NCBI GenBank assembly: GCA_963920705.1
Contig: OY987232.1
Coordinates: forward strand, 5,459,200-5,523,199
DNA from: Odiellus spinosus
Lineage: Eukaryota; Arthropoda; Arachnida; Opiliones; Phalangiidae
Length of the DNA: 64,000 bases
Direction: 5' to 3'
Program-made: the position numbers and the translations under genes
The notes under the pieces: model-generated
What the model saw: only the letters and a program-made list of their open reading frames with translations
What the model was told of the DNA's origin: nothing
Databases searched by the model: none
In this document: positions 22,609 to 32,935 of the stretch, in pieces
Layout: each line of letters opens with the position of its first letter
Numbering within the stretch: position 1 is the first letter of the stretch

Positions 22609-25479
22609 TTTTATGTTTAACTGAAGATTTTGTTTAAAGGCTGTTTTGAATTAGCTTGTTTTAAAAATTAAGTCACTAACACTTTTAAACGCCTTGCTAT
22701 TTTCATGGCCAAGTTTCCAGCCAACGCCTAGAGCTTTAAATTTCTCTTTCTCCAGTATTTCGCGTACATATTTTATTCATTCGTTATTATTATAATATAT
22801 ATGTATTTTAAACACATGCCATAATTTCTTTCGATATATTGTGCAACAGTACTCTTTCAACGGGTTTTGTAGTTAAAAATGATCAAGTACGAGATTGAAA
22901 CTGTTCTCTTGGAATGTGATTATTAGGAATCAGTTTTAAAATGAAGAAAAGATTTTTCGGAACGAGACGTCATATATATATAGCTTCAAATCAGTTTTAG
23001 CTTGATCTCTTTTTCGGGAAGTAGTAGCCTTTAGCAGGTTCAGATTTTACTTGAACCGATATTTGTTAATTATGATTATGATGATATTTATTTCACAAAG
23101 TAATGCTAGTTAACTATAGAAGCACAGCATGGTAGCGTGAGAAAGTGTTTCAAATTGCACGGTTAACATGTTAATTATATTTCCAGACACCGTTAGATTT
23201 TAATCATCTCTTCTAAGTCTGAAAGTGTAGTTACTAGTAAATCAGAGCTGACTGGTCAAGTGGTTAGGTGTATTAAGTCCCATGTGAATACAATTATATT
23301 TAACAAAAGCTCTAAAACATCTTCACCTAGAAACGGTGTTTCTTGCTTGTAAATGAATGATAACTACTAACAAATAATTTTAGTTTTGAAAAGTATGAGA
23401 TATTTCTTTATACATAACTTTTTAAACCTCAGGGGATAATTAACAAGCCCTGGAAAGGAAGCCTTAAGTTTGTAGAATCGAAAAGATTGTTGCGTGTAAT
23501 ACATCATTGTTTAATTTTACAATGTATATCCTGTGTGGATCTTTAAAGTAAGTTACAATATTTTAGATTTTTTTATATACTTTATAATTTTATAAAATAC
23601 ATTCCCCTAATAATTTTCGTTCTATTATGAAAAAGCTACATTGACCAATTCAATATTTCAAATAAAAGTGTTTCTTTACTCGCTAGATTAACTACGATAT
23701 AGAAAATTAAGAGATTAAACACGTAGAAAGACCTTGAAAGCGCCGCGAGGTATCTATATACATCGTTATGGTATTTAGATTGAAGAGGTAGTTTCCATTC
23801 GAAAACCATATTTTTTTATATTTTATAGTCCCGTCCAAATTAACCAAATATCAGTAATATGTTAAATTGGATTCCCGTGTTACATAATTATAGTAAGTAG
23901 TCAGTTTCAGTGATTTCTTCGAGTACGGGTCATGTGATTTTGATTATCACGTGAAAATCGTGAGTGGTTTAAGCTAGACAAAAATGTTTTTACTTTCATG
24001 TTATACCTCTTTTCTTTTAGCGGGTGTTTTGATTTTCTATTATTTTACTACAAAGTTTACTAATTCTATTCAGCCTAAATCATTAAAACTTATATTAAAA
24101 TTGTATGAAAAATACAGATGTAATTTAAGGGAAATAGAAGGAAACCATTTAACTTTAATCTTATGCTACTCCCGAACTTTAAAATAAGACGTAACGAGAT
24201 ATTATTTCACCTTATCCCTTTTCCATAAATATACAATGCCATTTTCCCAATCAATTTTATACAAGCGAATCATTTAATTAAATTGTGATGCTTTTTTACA
24301 CCCTACCCAAAACATAGTTTTATTTTTTCTACAAGGCTTTGGGAAAATTAAACTGTTGTTAAAACTGTACTGGATAAAATCACTTAGTTTTGAAAAACGG
24401 GAGTTGAATTTGGATAAAATGTATGACAATCAAATATAATAATTAAGGACTGAAATTGTTTTAAATGACATTTATAACGAAACCTTGTATTTTTTCAGAC
24501 AATGTATAATCCCGGTCGAAGAATATAAGTTCATTATAATATGATACCTTTCCAAGATCAAGAATTCAAACCTCTTACCATAATAATTAACTGCATCATC
24601 AAAAGAGTTTAACAAGATGGTCAAGTCCATATGACAAAACAACAACTTGATGGGACTTTACCAATCCCGTTTAAAGTTCATTACAAATGTAAGGTATAGA
24701 AATTTAACTCTAATTAACTGTCCTGATCCTCCCTTTTAATATTTTTTTTTTTTACTTTTGTTTCCAATAATATAATCAGACCTCGAACCCTTTAAATATA
24801 GTTTCAAATATTGGGATACCTTTCGGTGCTGCATTCTCTCTTTAAATACACCCCAAAGTTCAAAACGTCTCAATTGGAAGGTTCTGTATGAGCAGAATGT
24901 TTCTAACACCTTTGCAACGTTGGATTGCAACCTAGGATAATCTCAGAGATACATCCTCACAAATGGAAGCTTCTGTACAAACCGAAGATCTCTAGCTTCC
25001 TTCCCACGTTGGACTTACAACCTTGGATAATAGAGGAAATATAACAAGACCGATACGACATGGATTGACTCTATTTCAGACATATCATCATTGTATTAGA
25101 GAGCTAACAATTAAAAATAATCATCTCCCGTCTTAAGGGTGAATAAGGCTTTTTTAACAGGTCACAATACACACCAATGGATCTTATGACGTCACAAGTT
25201 GTATACACTAATGAAAAACCTTGAAAAATCAGTCAAAATTTGGTAAAACAGGTTGAAAATAGCCCTTTAACAACGGAGGTCACGTGTACAGAAGGCCCCT
25301 ACCAGAGGGCGATTCAAAGGTCATTTGTACGTGGGGAACAAAAGAACCAGATTCGTATCATTTGACCTTGGCTGACTCGCCTGATGGCCATTCGAAACCC
25401 TTTATTTCTATCCATGCAGACGAACGAAAAAACCTTTTGGTGTCACTGTCCCTTTAATGTTGATTATGGGGCGGGTTAT
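19890..25479. other. Right arm, non-coding part
   Basis: Inverse of 8,571-16,310 without the solo LTR and the 0.6 kb segment. Differences from the left arm look denser here (several per 100 bp) than around the genes. No independent gene is supported. Confidence 0.5.
22569..22606. repeat. (AAT)n microsatellite
   Basis: About 12 units; the mirror site in the left arm has about 30. Confidence 0.9.
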
Positions 25480-25790
25480 GTAGGGAAATTTGTGGACTTT
25501 CCGGGTGGGGCGCATTAGGCTAATTTGTTGATGGAGGGGGGTGGAAAGATGTCCCCTTCCTTATTTATTATGGGGGCGGGGCTATTATGCAAATTTGTTT
25601 ACCTTGGGGGCGGGGCTTATTATGCAAATTTGTTTAGTTTGGGGGAGGGGCTAATTATGCTAATTTGTTGATGGATGACGTCATTTGTTGTTTTTAGGGG
25701 CGGGGATGATGCTAATTTGTTGATTTGATGACGTCATTGGTTGTTTTGGAGGGGGGGTGGAAAGATAAGTGTTTTCCCCCTTTTTGTTGT
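25480..25790. promoter_or_regulatory. Terminal motif array, right end
   Basis: Mirror of the array at 8,262-8,570, with GGGGCGGGGC GC boxes, octamers ATGCAAAT at 25,587-25,594 and 25,622-25,629, and TGACGTCA at 25,676-25,683 and 25,729-25,736. Unit number and order differ slightly from the left end, as expected for tandem repeats. Confidence 0.55.
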
Positions 25791-25810
25791 ATAGGAATAA
25801 ACTACTCCCG

Positions 25811-25993
25811 TTAAACGGAATTGAACGATAAGCTGGTATGATAATGTCTCTAGACTTTTGGCTCCACGAGCTAGGTCACGTGATTTCCGGTTACACAGGA
25901 TATCCGCTTACACAGGAAGTGACACACACACAGACACACAGACACGACCAGTGTAAAACCTCCCCCTGAACTAAAGTTCAGTCGGGGAGGTAA
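25811..25993. repeat. Dispersed 5' module with hairpin, copy also at 53.06 kb
   Basis: Starts TTAAACGGAATTGAACGATA, continues with CACAGGA repeats and a CACACAGACACA tract, and ends in a hairpin at 25,959-25,990 (stem CTGAAC/GTTCAG with flanking CCTCCCC/GGGGAGG) followed at once by GTAAAAA. The same module occurs at 53,061-53,221. It begins 4 bp outside the palindrome end. It resembles the 5' region of a retroelement, but the family is not certain. Confidence 0.6.
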
Positions 25994-26003
25994 AAAGGAA
26001 CGC

Positions 26004-27002
26004 TTGAGAAAACGTAACAATAAAGTCCAAGATAAGTTAAGAATCGAAAATGAAAAAAAACCTTTGCAGAAAACCAAAAATAAACAATTGAGAAACAAGG
26101 AGTATTATTTACGAAATAAGGTCCATATCAAGTCTAAACGATCTGGTTATCAACTTAACCAGAAACCTAAAACAATAGTTCCAAGAAAGGTGGTCATTGG
26201 TGGGCCTCGTTGCGACAACCAAAAAAGTGAAAAGGTTGCTAAGAAAAATTCCCTAAATGCGGGAATTTTTAAAACAAAAAACAAAAAGATCATTGCCGAA
26301 AGTTATAAAAAATTTATACTGACGAGGCTAACTGAAAGATTGGCAGCGACGAAAAAATTCTCCCAAGTCGGTAGAAGGGTGAATTTAAAGTCTATTTCTC
26401 ACAAACTAGAGTGCCAACTATTGGCTGGTAAAATTTTGGACTTAAAGAGGAAAATTTACGCGATTTTCCACGGCAAGCTTTGCGCGGTTGTCAGCGAATT
26501 GAAAGATATAGTCAACAAAATTAAAGGCGTTGGTTCGGTTAATGCCAAAAATTTAACTAATGTTTTTGGGGGTACAAGACATCATAACAGTCTGGGAGAG
26601 GCCTATTTCCACGAAACGTCGTATTTCGCTTTGGGTGACAATGGCAAAATATTGAAGAACAATGATTGCCAAAATTATGGTAAAATAGTGATGGTAGATG
26701 AAAAGGGACAAATTAAAAAAGTCTTAAGAGAGCGAATTGATGAATCTGGAGACTTCAAAGACTTGTGGGTAAATGAAATGGGACAATTCGTTGACTCAAA
26801 ATTCTCAAATGAGACATCCTCTATTGAAAAAATTTTGCAAGTTAACGAGTTTGGAGCAGTTACAAATCTTTTCAATGTGGTAGAACCTTTGGAAAGCAAA
26901 GGAAGGAAACGAAATATCGTAGTAAACAAGTATGGATTAATTGACATGCAACCTAAATCTGTATATTGGGAGTGTAGCGATATTTGCTATATTCGTGATT
27001 AA
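26004..27002 (+). CDS. 332-codon open frame, function unknown
   Basis: The frame is open from 25,923 to a stop at 27,000-27,002 and has no ATG near its start; the first codon taken here is TTG. It therefore probably lost its 5' exon, or is read through the hairpin module just upstream, which it continues in frame (ELKFSRGGKKERLRKRNN). The first 110 residues are very basic (Lys/Arg/Asn rich), suggesting nucleic-acid binding. The middle holds a helical, hydrophobic stretch (about 120-170), and the C-terminal 130 residues are a neutral unassigned domain ending WECSDICYIRD. The stop directly abuts the edge of the inverted duplication at 27,003, so the natural end may be missing. Probably element-derived. 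Confidence 0.5.
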   Translation: MRKRNNKVQDKLRIENEKKPLQKTKNKQLRNKEYYLRNKVHIKSKRSGYQLNQKPKTIVPRKVVIGGPRCDNQKSEKVAKKNSLNAGIFKTKNKKIIAESYKKFILTRLTERLAATKKFSQVGRRVNLKSISHKLECQLLAGKILDLKRKIYAIFHGKLCAVVSELKDIVNKIKGVGSVNAKNLTNVFGGTRHHNSLGEAYFHETSYFALGDNGKILKNNDCQNYGKIVMVDEKGQIKKVLRERIDESGDFKDLWVNEMGQFVDSKFSNETSSIEKILQVNEFGAVTNLFNVVEPLESKGRKRNIVVNKYGLIDMQPKSVYWECSDICYIRD

Positions 27003-27204
27003 AACTAAATAACTTTTAAACAATTTTAAGGGTAAGTACACCTCTAATAGCAGCTGTCTCTAGCTTGCGTATAAGTATAGGATATATATACCAACCGCTT
27101 TTTTGTTTTTATCCACTGCGATATATAATTCATTTGTTACTTTTAAAGGCCAGATATTGGATTATACTCTCCGCACTTCGCAGAACATATCATCCGTATT
27201 TTAT

Positions 27205-27621
27205 TCATGGGCATGCTTTTGTACAGTTAGTGGCTTTGCATCCACAAAATATTAGCTTTGGAACGCTTTCTGGAGTGGGAGGCTGATTACAATATATCGG
27301 GACCAAAGTATTATTGCATAATTTCCACCCCCATTCATACGAGTTCAACTTTCTGTAGAGCCATTCCTGGGTTTGATAATACACACGATATATGTGCTGT
27401 TCCAATGCGCCTTTAGTTGGGGGAAGGGATGCCAGTTGAAAATTGCTTTTCAGTATTTGTTTAGAAACAATTTTGCTGTATAGAAGATACCGTTGCCTGT
27501 TTAGGCTTCTGGTTTTGTGGCTGCATACAGTCTCAGAACAATTTTGATGATGATTTCGTGAGTTTAAATAAACTCGTTGAAACGCACGGTGACTATGTGC
27601 GACGTGTAGGCTTAAATCCAT
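27205..27621 (-). pseudogene. Transposon-associated protein fragment (left arm)
   Basis: A 138-codon frame with the sequence order SLPPTKGALEQHIYRVYYQT, then W, then PPTPESVPKLIFCGC and CTKAC. This is the pattern of the C-terminus of a widespread uncharacterised arthropod protein, probably transposon-derived, in which LPPT..AL..H..R..YQ precedes a Cys-rich CXC-like end. Only the last part of that protein is present and the first ~50 residues here look like out-of-frame sequence. Its inverted twin is at 31,093-31,509. Confidence 0.5.
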
Positions 27622-27689
27622 GTACTATACTGATGTACACGAAAGCTTCAGTTAGAACTTTCCGTGAAAATTGCAAACGGACTGATTTT

Positions 27690-28219
27690 TCATGGGACGC
27701 AATAGGAACAGTAGCGCAAAAAGTTGGCTTGTTGAAAACAAATAAATTCGGTGCCGCATGAAACTTGCATTTTAATTTTAATGACGTTAATAGGGTGAAA
27801 TATCGTGCTGATGAAATCTTCGACCAAACTGGCCAACCTCGTTTCCCATTTTGGCATATAGTTTTTAATGGATGATTTTAATCCGAAGAACATAATGTTG
27901 CTCGGATCATTTCTCATTAATATCGGCGTCAATCCTCGGTCGTATTCTTTAACGCAGTAAGTTCTTGGATTGCGTGTGCCGTGTTTTTGAATCGTTTGGA
28001 ATACTATTGGTCTTGCAATAACGTCTGTACCTTTTCGAATGGAGTAAGTAAAGCCTCCGTGGATCCGGCCAATAAAGCCGCCACTGTTAACGATACTGGT
28101 GGTTTTATAGATGGGAAATTCAGATTTAGGAACTGTTGGTGTTTGTAGTAAGTACCGAATATAATTGACATTGTCACAGTTTTCTGAATTAAAGGCGGTA
28201 GCCATTCTCTATATAGTCC
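27690..28219 (-). pseudogene. SLC25A51-like mitochondrial carrier pseudogene (left arm)
   Basis: Minus-strand sequence from 28,219 reads GLYREWLPPLIQKT, then AALLAGSTEALLTPFEKVQTL, which is the MCART1/SLC25A51 pattern (the mitochondrial NAD+ carrier of the inner membrane). A TAG follows LLQDQ at 28,004-28,006; after it the same frame still resembles the family for about 30 codons. Homology then moves to another frame (YDRGLTPILMRNDPSNIMFF... FHPINVIKIKMQ), showing a frameshift. The N-terminal ~85 residues are missing here and found at 33.77-33.90 kb. The copy is non-functional. Confidence 0.75.
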
Positions 28220-28261
28220 GTGACCCAGCCAACTTGTCGGTATCGAATCGGTACACTTCAT

Positions 28262-28420
28262 TTAGGCGACGAAAGTTTAGGCGCCGAACGTTTAGGCGCC
28301 ACCATTTAGTAGCCGAATAATTAGGCGCCCGTACAATTAGGCACCGGTGCATTTAGGCACCTGAACATTTTGGCGCCACCGCTTGGGTGCCGAAGTATTC
28401 GGGCACTTAGTAGTTTGTGA
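28262..28420. repeat. TTTAGGCGCC short tandem array (left arm)
   Basis: About ten units of 14-16 bp with the core TTAGGCGCC or TTAGGCACC. Its mirror is at 30,300-30,455. Confidence 0.75.
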
Positions 28421-28860
28421 CCCCTTTGATCTTTCAAGGATTTTTGTCGTTTCTGGCAGTAAATCGGTTGGGGAGCACGGCGCCGTCATTTTTCTCCCCA
28501 AATAAGTTTATAATTTTTCTGAAATATTTATATTTTGAAATTTTTGGAATCCTATACTAAATCCCACTCGCAGGGCCCGTAGATCGATTGGCTGATTATA
28601 AATTTAGCAAACGTTGGTGCGGTATTGATAAAAACGGAACGATGTCAAAAAATATAAAAGCGAACTTAATCTAACCCAAACCAACCTAACCCAAAAACAG
28701 ACTTTCCCCCACACAAAGCCCCTTTTTCACCCGTGATCCCGTTAGGTTGGTGAAATACAAAACTAAATTTTCCCCTAAACGTCCCTTAAAAAACGGACTA
28801 TTCCTAGTAAAATACTGTAAAGCCGTGAATACACGAAATCTCCATTAAAGTAATAACGTT
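28421..28860. other. No gene; AT-rich sequence with AACC-rich words
   Basis: Contains a short AACCTAACCC-like stretch at 28,672-28,692. The mirror sequence is in the right arm. No gene is visible. Confidence 0.45.
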
Positions 28861-28975
28861 TGCCCAGTTGCGCGGGTCTTATTAGCGCAGTTTCCCAGTT
28901 GCGCGGTTTCCATTTACGCAGTTTTCCCAGTTGCGCGGTTTACATTTACGCAGTTTTCCCATCCATTACGAATAT
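28861..28975. repeat. ~32-bp tandem repeat, GTTGCGCGG/TTACGCAG units
   Basis: Three units of CCCAGTTGCGCGG followed by TTTACGCAGTTTT-like sequence. The mirror at 29,800-29,882 has about two units. Confidence 0.7.
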
Positions 28976-29172
28976 TAACATTAATATTTGCGCGTTTCCC
29001 AAATGAAAATACTACAAATAAATAAATTATATATAAACAAATAAGGGTTTTCAGAAACGGGACACTTTTTACTAACAACTGTAAAAAACAGTACAGAAAT
29101 TACCTGAAGACGAAACCGAACGGTTCTCGAAACTTGTCTTCTCCTGTATTTATAAATAAATACTTTTATTGC

Positions 29173-29686
29173 ATCACTACGCAACAGTGATTTTAATTTT
29201 CGATTAAAAACCTAACCTAAACTAACCTGTAAATAAAATTTATTTACCATTTTTGAAAATTCCTTATGCCAGAACTACGCGTAAAATAAATTCTATATTT
29301 TACACGGGTGCAAAAAACTACAACTCTTTATATACCCCTGATATAAAAAATATGAATCAGTTTAAAAAAACAAGCGAAATTATCCATAGCCGTACGAAAC
29401 TTCACTTCGTAGAATTGTAATAGAGCGTGATGAAGCTCTTAAGACTCTACTGAGCCGTGGCCTAAAAGTCTTGCAAGACTTGGCCACCCTTTTCCGATTT
29501 GTAACTTAATTTGAGCATTATAGAAAATAAAGATAAAGATAAAAGATAAATGGATCTGCGGCGCTTGATAACTGAAATCGTAGTCGTCGTTTTCCTCCGT
29601 CCACTGAATTCGATTTAATACAGATAAAAAAGGTACTTTGACAAAATTTGATAAGACTTTTTTCGGGTACAAGAGTTTCTCTAGTG
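29173..29686. other. Spacer of the second inverted duplication
   Basis: Unique sequence between the two arms. A short minus-strand frame (29,439-29,720) has no recognisable motif. Nothing else is seen. Confidence 0.5.
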
Positions 29687-29799
29687 CAATAAAAGTATTT
29701 ATAAATACAGGAGAAGACAAGTTTCGAGAACCGTTCGGTTTCGTCTTCAGGTAATTTCTGTACTGTTTTTTACAGTTGTATATTCAAAATGGATATTGT

Positions 29800-29882
29800 G
29801 CAATTGGGAAAACTGCGTAAATGGAAACCGCTCAACTGGGAAACTGCGCTAATAAGACCCGCGCAACTGGGCAAACGTTATT
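29800..29882. repeat. ~32-bp tandem repeat (right arm)
   Basis: Inverse of the array at 28,861-28,975, with about two units. Confidence 0.65.
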
Positions 29883-30299
29883 ACTTTAATGAAGATTTCG
29901 TGTTTTCACGGCTTTACAGTATTTTACTAGGAATAGTCCGTTTTTAAGGGCCATTTAGGGGAAAATTTAGTTTTGTATTTCACCAACCTAACGGGACCAC
30001 GGGTGAAAAAGGGGCTTTGGGTGGGGGAAAGTCTGTTTTTGGGTTAGGTTGGGTTAGATTAAGTTCGCTTTTATATTTTTTAACATCGTTCCGTTTTTAT
30101 CAATACCGCACCAACGTTTGCTAACTTTATAATCAGCCAATCGATCTACGGGCCCTGCGAGTGGGATTTAGTATAGGATTCCAAAAATTTCAAAATATAA
30201 ATATTTCAGAAAAAATTATAAACTTATTTGCGGAGAAAAAGGACGGCGCCGTGCTCCCCAACCGATTTACTGCCAGAAACGACAAAAATCCTTGAAAGA

Positions 30300-30455
30300 A
30301 CAAAGGGGTCACAAACTACTAAGTGCCCGAATACTTCGGCACCCAAGCGGCGGCGCCAAAATGTTCATGTGCCTAAATGCACCGGTGCCTAATTGTACGG
30401 CTACTAAATGGTGGCGCCTAAACATTCGTCGCCTAAATGTACGGGCGCCTAAATG
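30300..30455. repeat. GGCGCCTAAA short tandem array (right arm)
   Basis: Inverse of the array at 28,262-28,420. Unit composition differs slightly, as expected for a fast-changing repeat. Confidence 0.75.
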
Positions 30456-30494
30456 AAGTGTACCGATTCGGTACCGACAAGTTGGCTGGCTCAC

Positions 30495-31024
30495 GGACTA
30501 TATAGAGAATGCCTACCGCGTTTAATTCAGAAAACTGTGACAATGTCAATTATATTCGGTACTTACTACAAACACCAACAGTTCCTAAATCTGAATTTCC
30601 CAACTATAAAACCACCAGTATCGTTAACAGTGGCGGCTTTATTGGCCGGACCCACGGAAGCTTTACTTACTCCATTCGAAAAGGTACAGACGTTATTGCA
30701 AGACCAATAGTATTCCAAACGATTCAAAAACACGGCACACGCAATCCAAGAACTTACTGCGTTAAAAAATACGATCGAGGATTGACGCCGATATTAATGA
30801 GAAATGATCCGAGCAACATTATGTTCTTCGGATTAAAATCATCCATTAAAAACTATATGCCAGAAAGGGAAACGAGGTTGGCCAGTTTGGTCGAAGATTT
30901 CATCAGCACGATATTTCACCCTATTAACGTCATTAAAATTAAAATGCAAGTTTCATGCGGCACCGAATTTATTTGTTTTCAACAAGCCAACTTTTTGCGC
31001 TACTGTTCCTATTGCGTCCCATAA
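30495..31024 (+). pseudogene. SLC25A51-like mitochondrial carrier pseudogene (right arm)
   Basis: Plus-strand twin of the copy at 27,690-28,219: GLYRECLPPLIQKT, LLAGPTEALLTPFEKVQ, then a TAG at 30,708-30,710 and a frame change before YDRGLTPILMRNDPSNIMFF and FHPINVIKIKMQ. The nonsense codon and frameshift are identical in both arms, so the gene was already dead when the inverted duplication formed. The arms differ by only a few residues (for example W/C, S/P, K/R). The reading frame has no intron in this part, compatible with either a processed copy or a naturally intronless gene. Confidence 0.75.
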
Positions 31025-31092
31025 AAAATCAGTCCGTTAGCAATTTTCACGGAAAGTTCTAACTGAAGCTTTCCTGAACATCAGTATAGTAC

Positions 31093-31509
31093 ATGGATTT
31101 AAGCCTACACGTCGCACATAGTCACCGTGGGTTTCAACGAGTTTATTTAAACTCACGAAATCATCATCAAAATTGTTCTGAAACTGTATGCAGCCACAAA
31201 ACCAGAAGCCTAAACAGGCAACGGTATCTTCTATACAACAAAATTGTTTCTAAACAAATACTGAAAAGCAATTTTCATCTGGCATCCCTTCCCCCAACTA
31301 AAGGCGCATTGGAACAGCGCATATATCGTGTGTATTATCAAACCCAGGAATCGCTCTATAGAAAGTTGAACTCGTATGAATGGGGGTGGAAATTATGCAA
31401 TAATACTTTGGTCCCGATATATTGTAATCAGCCTCCCACTCCAGAAAGCGTTCCAAAGCTAATATTTTGTGGATGCAAAGCCACTAACTGTACAAAAGCA
31501 TGCTCATGA
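31093..31509 (+). pseudogene. Transposon-associated protein fragment (right arm)
   Basis: Twin of 27,205-27,621 with the same SLPPTKGALEQ..YRVYYQT and PPTPESVPKLIFCGC signatures and the same length. The final residue is Ser instead of Pro. It lies 68 bp after the carrier pseudogene on the same strand, an arrangement preserved in both arms. Confidence 0.5.
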
Positions 31510-31565
31510 ATAAAATACGGATGATATGTTCTGCTAAGTGCGGAGAGTTTAATCTAATATCTGGC

Positions 31566-32935
31566 CTTTAAAAGTAACAAATGAATTATATATTGCAGTG
31601 GATAAAAACAAAAAAGCGGTTGGTATATTTCTAGGTTTGAAAAAAGCTTTCGACACAGTCTCCCATCCTATACTTATACGCAAGCCAGAGACAGCTGGTG
31701 TTAAAGGTGTACCCTTAAAATTGTTTAAAAGTTATTTAGTTGACCGAAGTACAATAACCAAAATTAATGAAATTTTGAGTGATGATGAATAAGTTACGTT
31801 TTGGTGTACCGCAAGGTTCAGTTCTAGGTCCTATCTTGTTTTTATTTTAAATGAATGATATTTGTAACTTGAACATAAACGGCAATCTAACAGCGTTTGC
31901 TGATGACACTACTTTAGTTTTTGAAGGGAACACGTGGAATCAAGTATTCTCAAAGGCGCAATCAGTATTAAATATAATATATCAAAAATTAATGGAAAAC
32001 CTCTTGACATTAAATATATGAAGAACGAAATAATTAAGTTTCTCCTCTAGAATAACTGCAGACCTTGATACCTGACCTAATTATACATAAAGAAAAGAAT
32101 TGTGCAAAATGTGGAAATAGTTGTAAATAATTAGAGCGAATAGATCGAATTAACTATTAAGGAATAATAATTGATCAAAATTTGAAATGGAATCATAATA
32201 TAAATAGTATAATACCCAAATTACGTGTGTGTCTACCACGATTCTATGAACTACGTAACTTCCTGTCAATACGATGGCTTAAAACCGAGTATTTTTCTAT
32301 GGTACAATCGATAGCTTCATATGGTATTATATGATGGGGTGGTACCTTTTACTCTCATATAGAACCATTCGAAATAATTCAAAGAAAAATAATAAGGATA
32401 TGTTTAAATTTACCATGGTTAACTCCTCGATGTATTTTTTATTACAACTTTAAAGTATTTTCCTACCGACAAATTTATGCTAAAATCATCCTAATTCATA
32501 TGTTCAAAATCAAGGCTACATTGCTTCCTAATATTACTACCTATAATATTCGCTTTGTAATTGACGGAAACCTCTTAACTATTGGTATTTAAAACAATTG
32601 GTCAAAAACATATTACATATTTAGGCCCCAAACTCTATAATAAATTAGACAAAATAGTAAAAGAATCCGTTTCACTTAATTTGTTCAAAAAAGAAATAGA
32701 AGCATGTTTAATTGATATTGGTATTACACGACTGCATGTTCTATTAGACAGTTTAAAAAAATTTGCTAACCCTCTCATTGTTAATTTTTACTTCTAAGTC
32801 TAATATATTTTTGTGCACTCCCAGGCACGCACAAGCACTGTTTGCTTATGTGGCAAAGGGGAGGATGTATTTTTTCTATGTAAAATTATGTTAGTATCTC
32901 TATTGCATCATAAACTAAATACAAAAAAAAAACTC
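31566..32935 (+). mobile_element. LINE (jockey/CR1-like) remnant, reverse transcriptase to 3' end
   Basis: In shifting frames the plus strand reads DKNKKAVGIF, KKAFDTVSHPIL, KGVPLKLFKSYL, then GVPQGSVLGPILF, MNDI and FADDTTLVF, the ordered motifs of a non-LTR reverse transcriptase (the FADD box is the catalytic one). The later stretch PKLYNKLDKIVKE (about 32,620) and an A-rich end near 32,930 mark the 3' side. Several stops and frameshifts show it is dead. Its first ~175 bp are included in the inverted duplication, and a 37-bp deletion version appears at 27,003-27,105. Confidence 0.8.

Larger units (their letters stand above)
8251..25806. mobile_element. 17.6-kb palindromic Maverick/Polinton-like element
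   Basis: Left arm 8,251-18,095 and right arm 18,106-25,806 are reverse complements around a 10-bp AT spacer. The outer tips pair as AGTAGTTTA...CCTATACAACAA and its complement, and homology stops abruptly at both tips. The arms differ in length mainly through a solo LTR (1.44 kb) and a 0.6 kb segment present only on the left. Each arm carries one 435-codon virion-protein-like gene facing outward. Termini beginning AG and a protein resembling Maverick/adintovirus-type sequences suggest that class. No integrase, protease, ATPase or polymerase is present inside. No target duplication is visible: CACAAC on the left versus CCCG before another repeat on the right. Confidence 0.7.
27003..31741. repeat. 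Second large inverted duplication
   Basis: Left arm 27,003-29,172 is the reverse complement of right arm about 29,687-31,741, around a spacer of about 510 bp. Both arms hold a transposon-protein fragment, a carrier pseudogene, a TTTAGGCGCC array and a GCGCGG/ACGCAG array in mirrored order. The right arm runs smoothly into a LINE reverse transcriptase at its outer edge, while the left arm stops inside that same LINE sequence. The right arm is therefore the original and the left arm the inverted copy. Confidence 0.85.

Noticed and set aside
8251-25806. Palindrome as a pure assembly artefact
   Set aside because: The arms differ by a complete LTR with target duplication, a 0.6-kb deletion, microsatellite lengths and a stop codon, so they are two real sequences. 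Long-read confirmation would still be welcome.
30509-31024. 171-codon frame as one intact protein
   Set aside because: Its first half is out of frame with the carrier homology; only the second half matches the SLC25A51 family.
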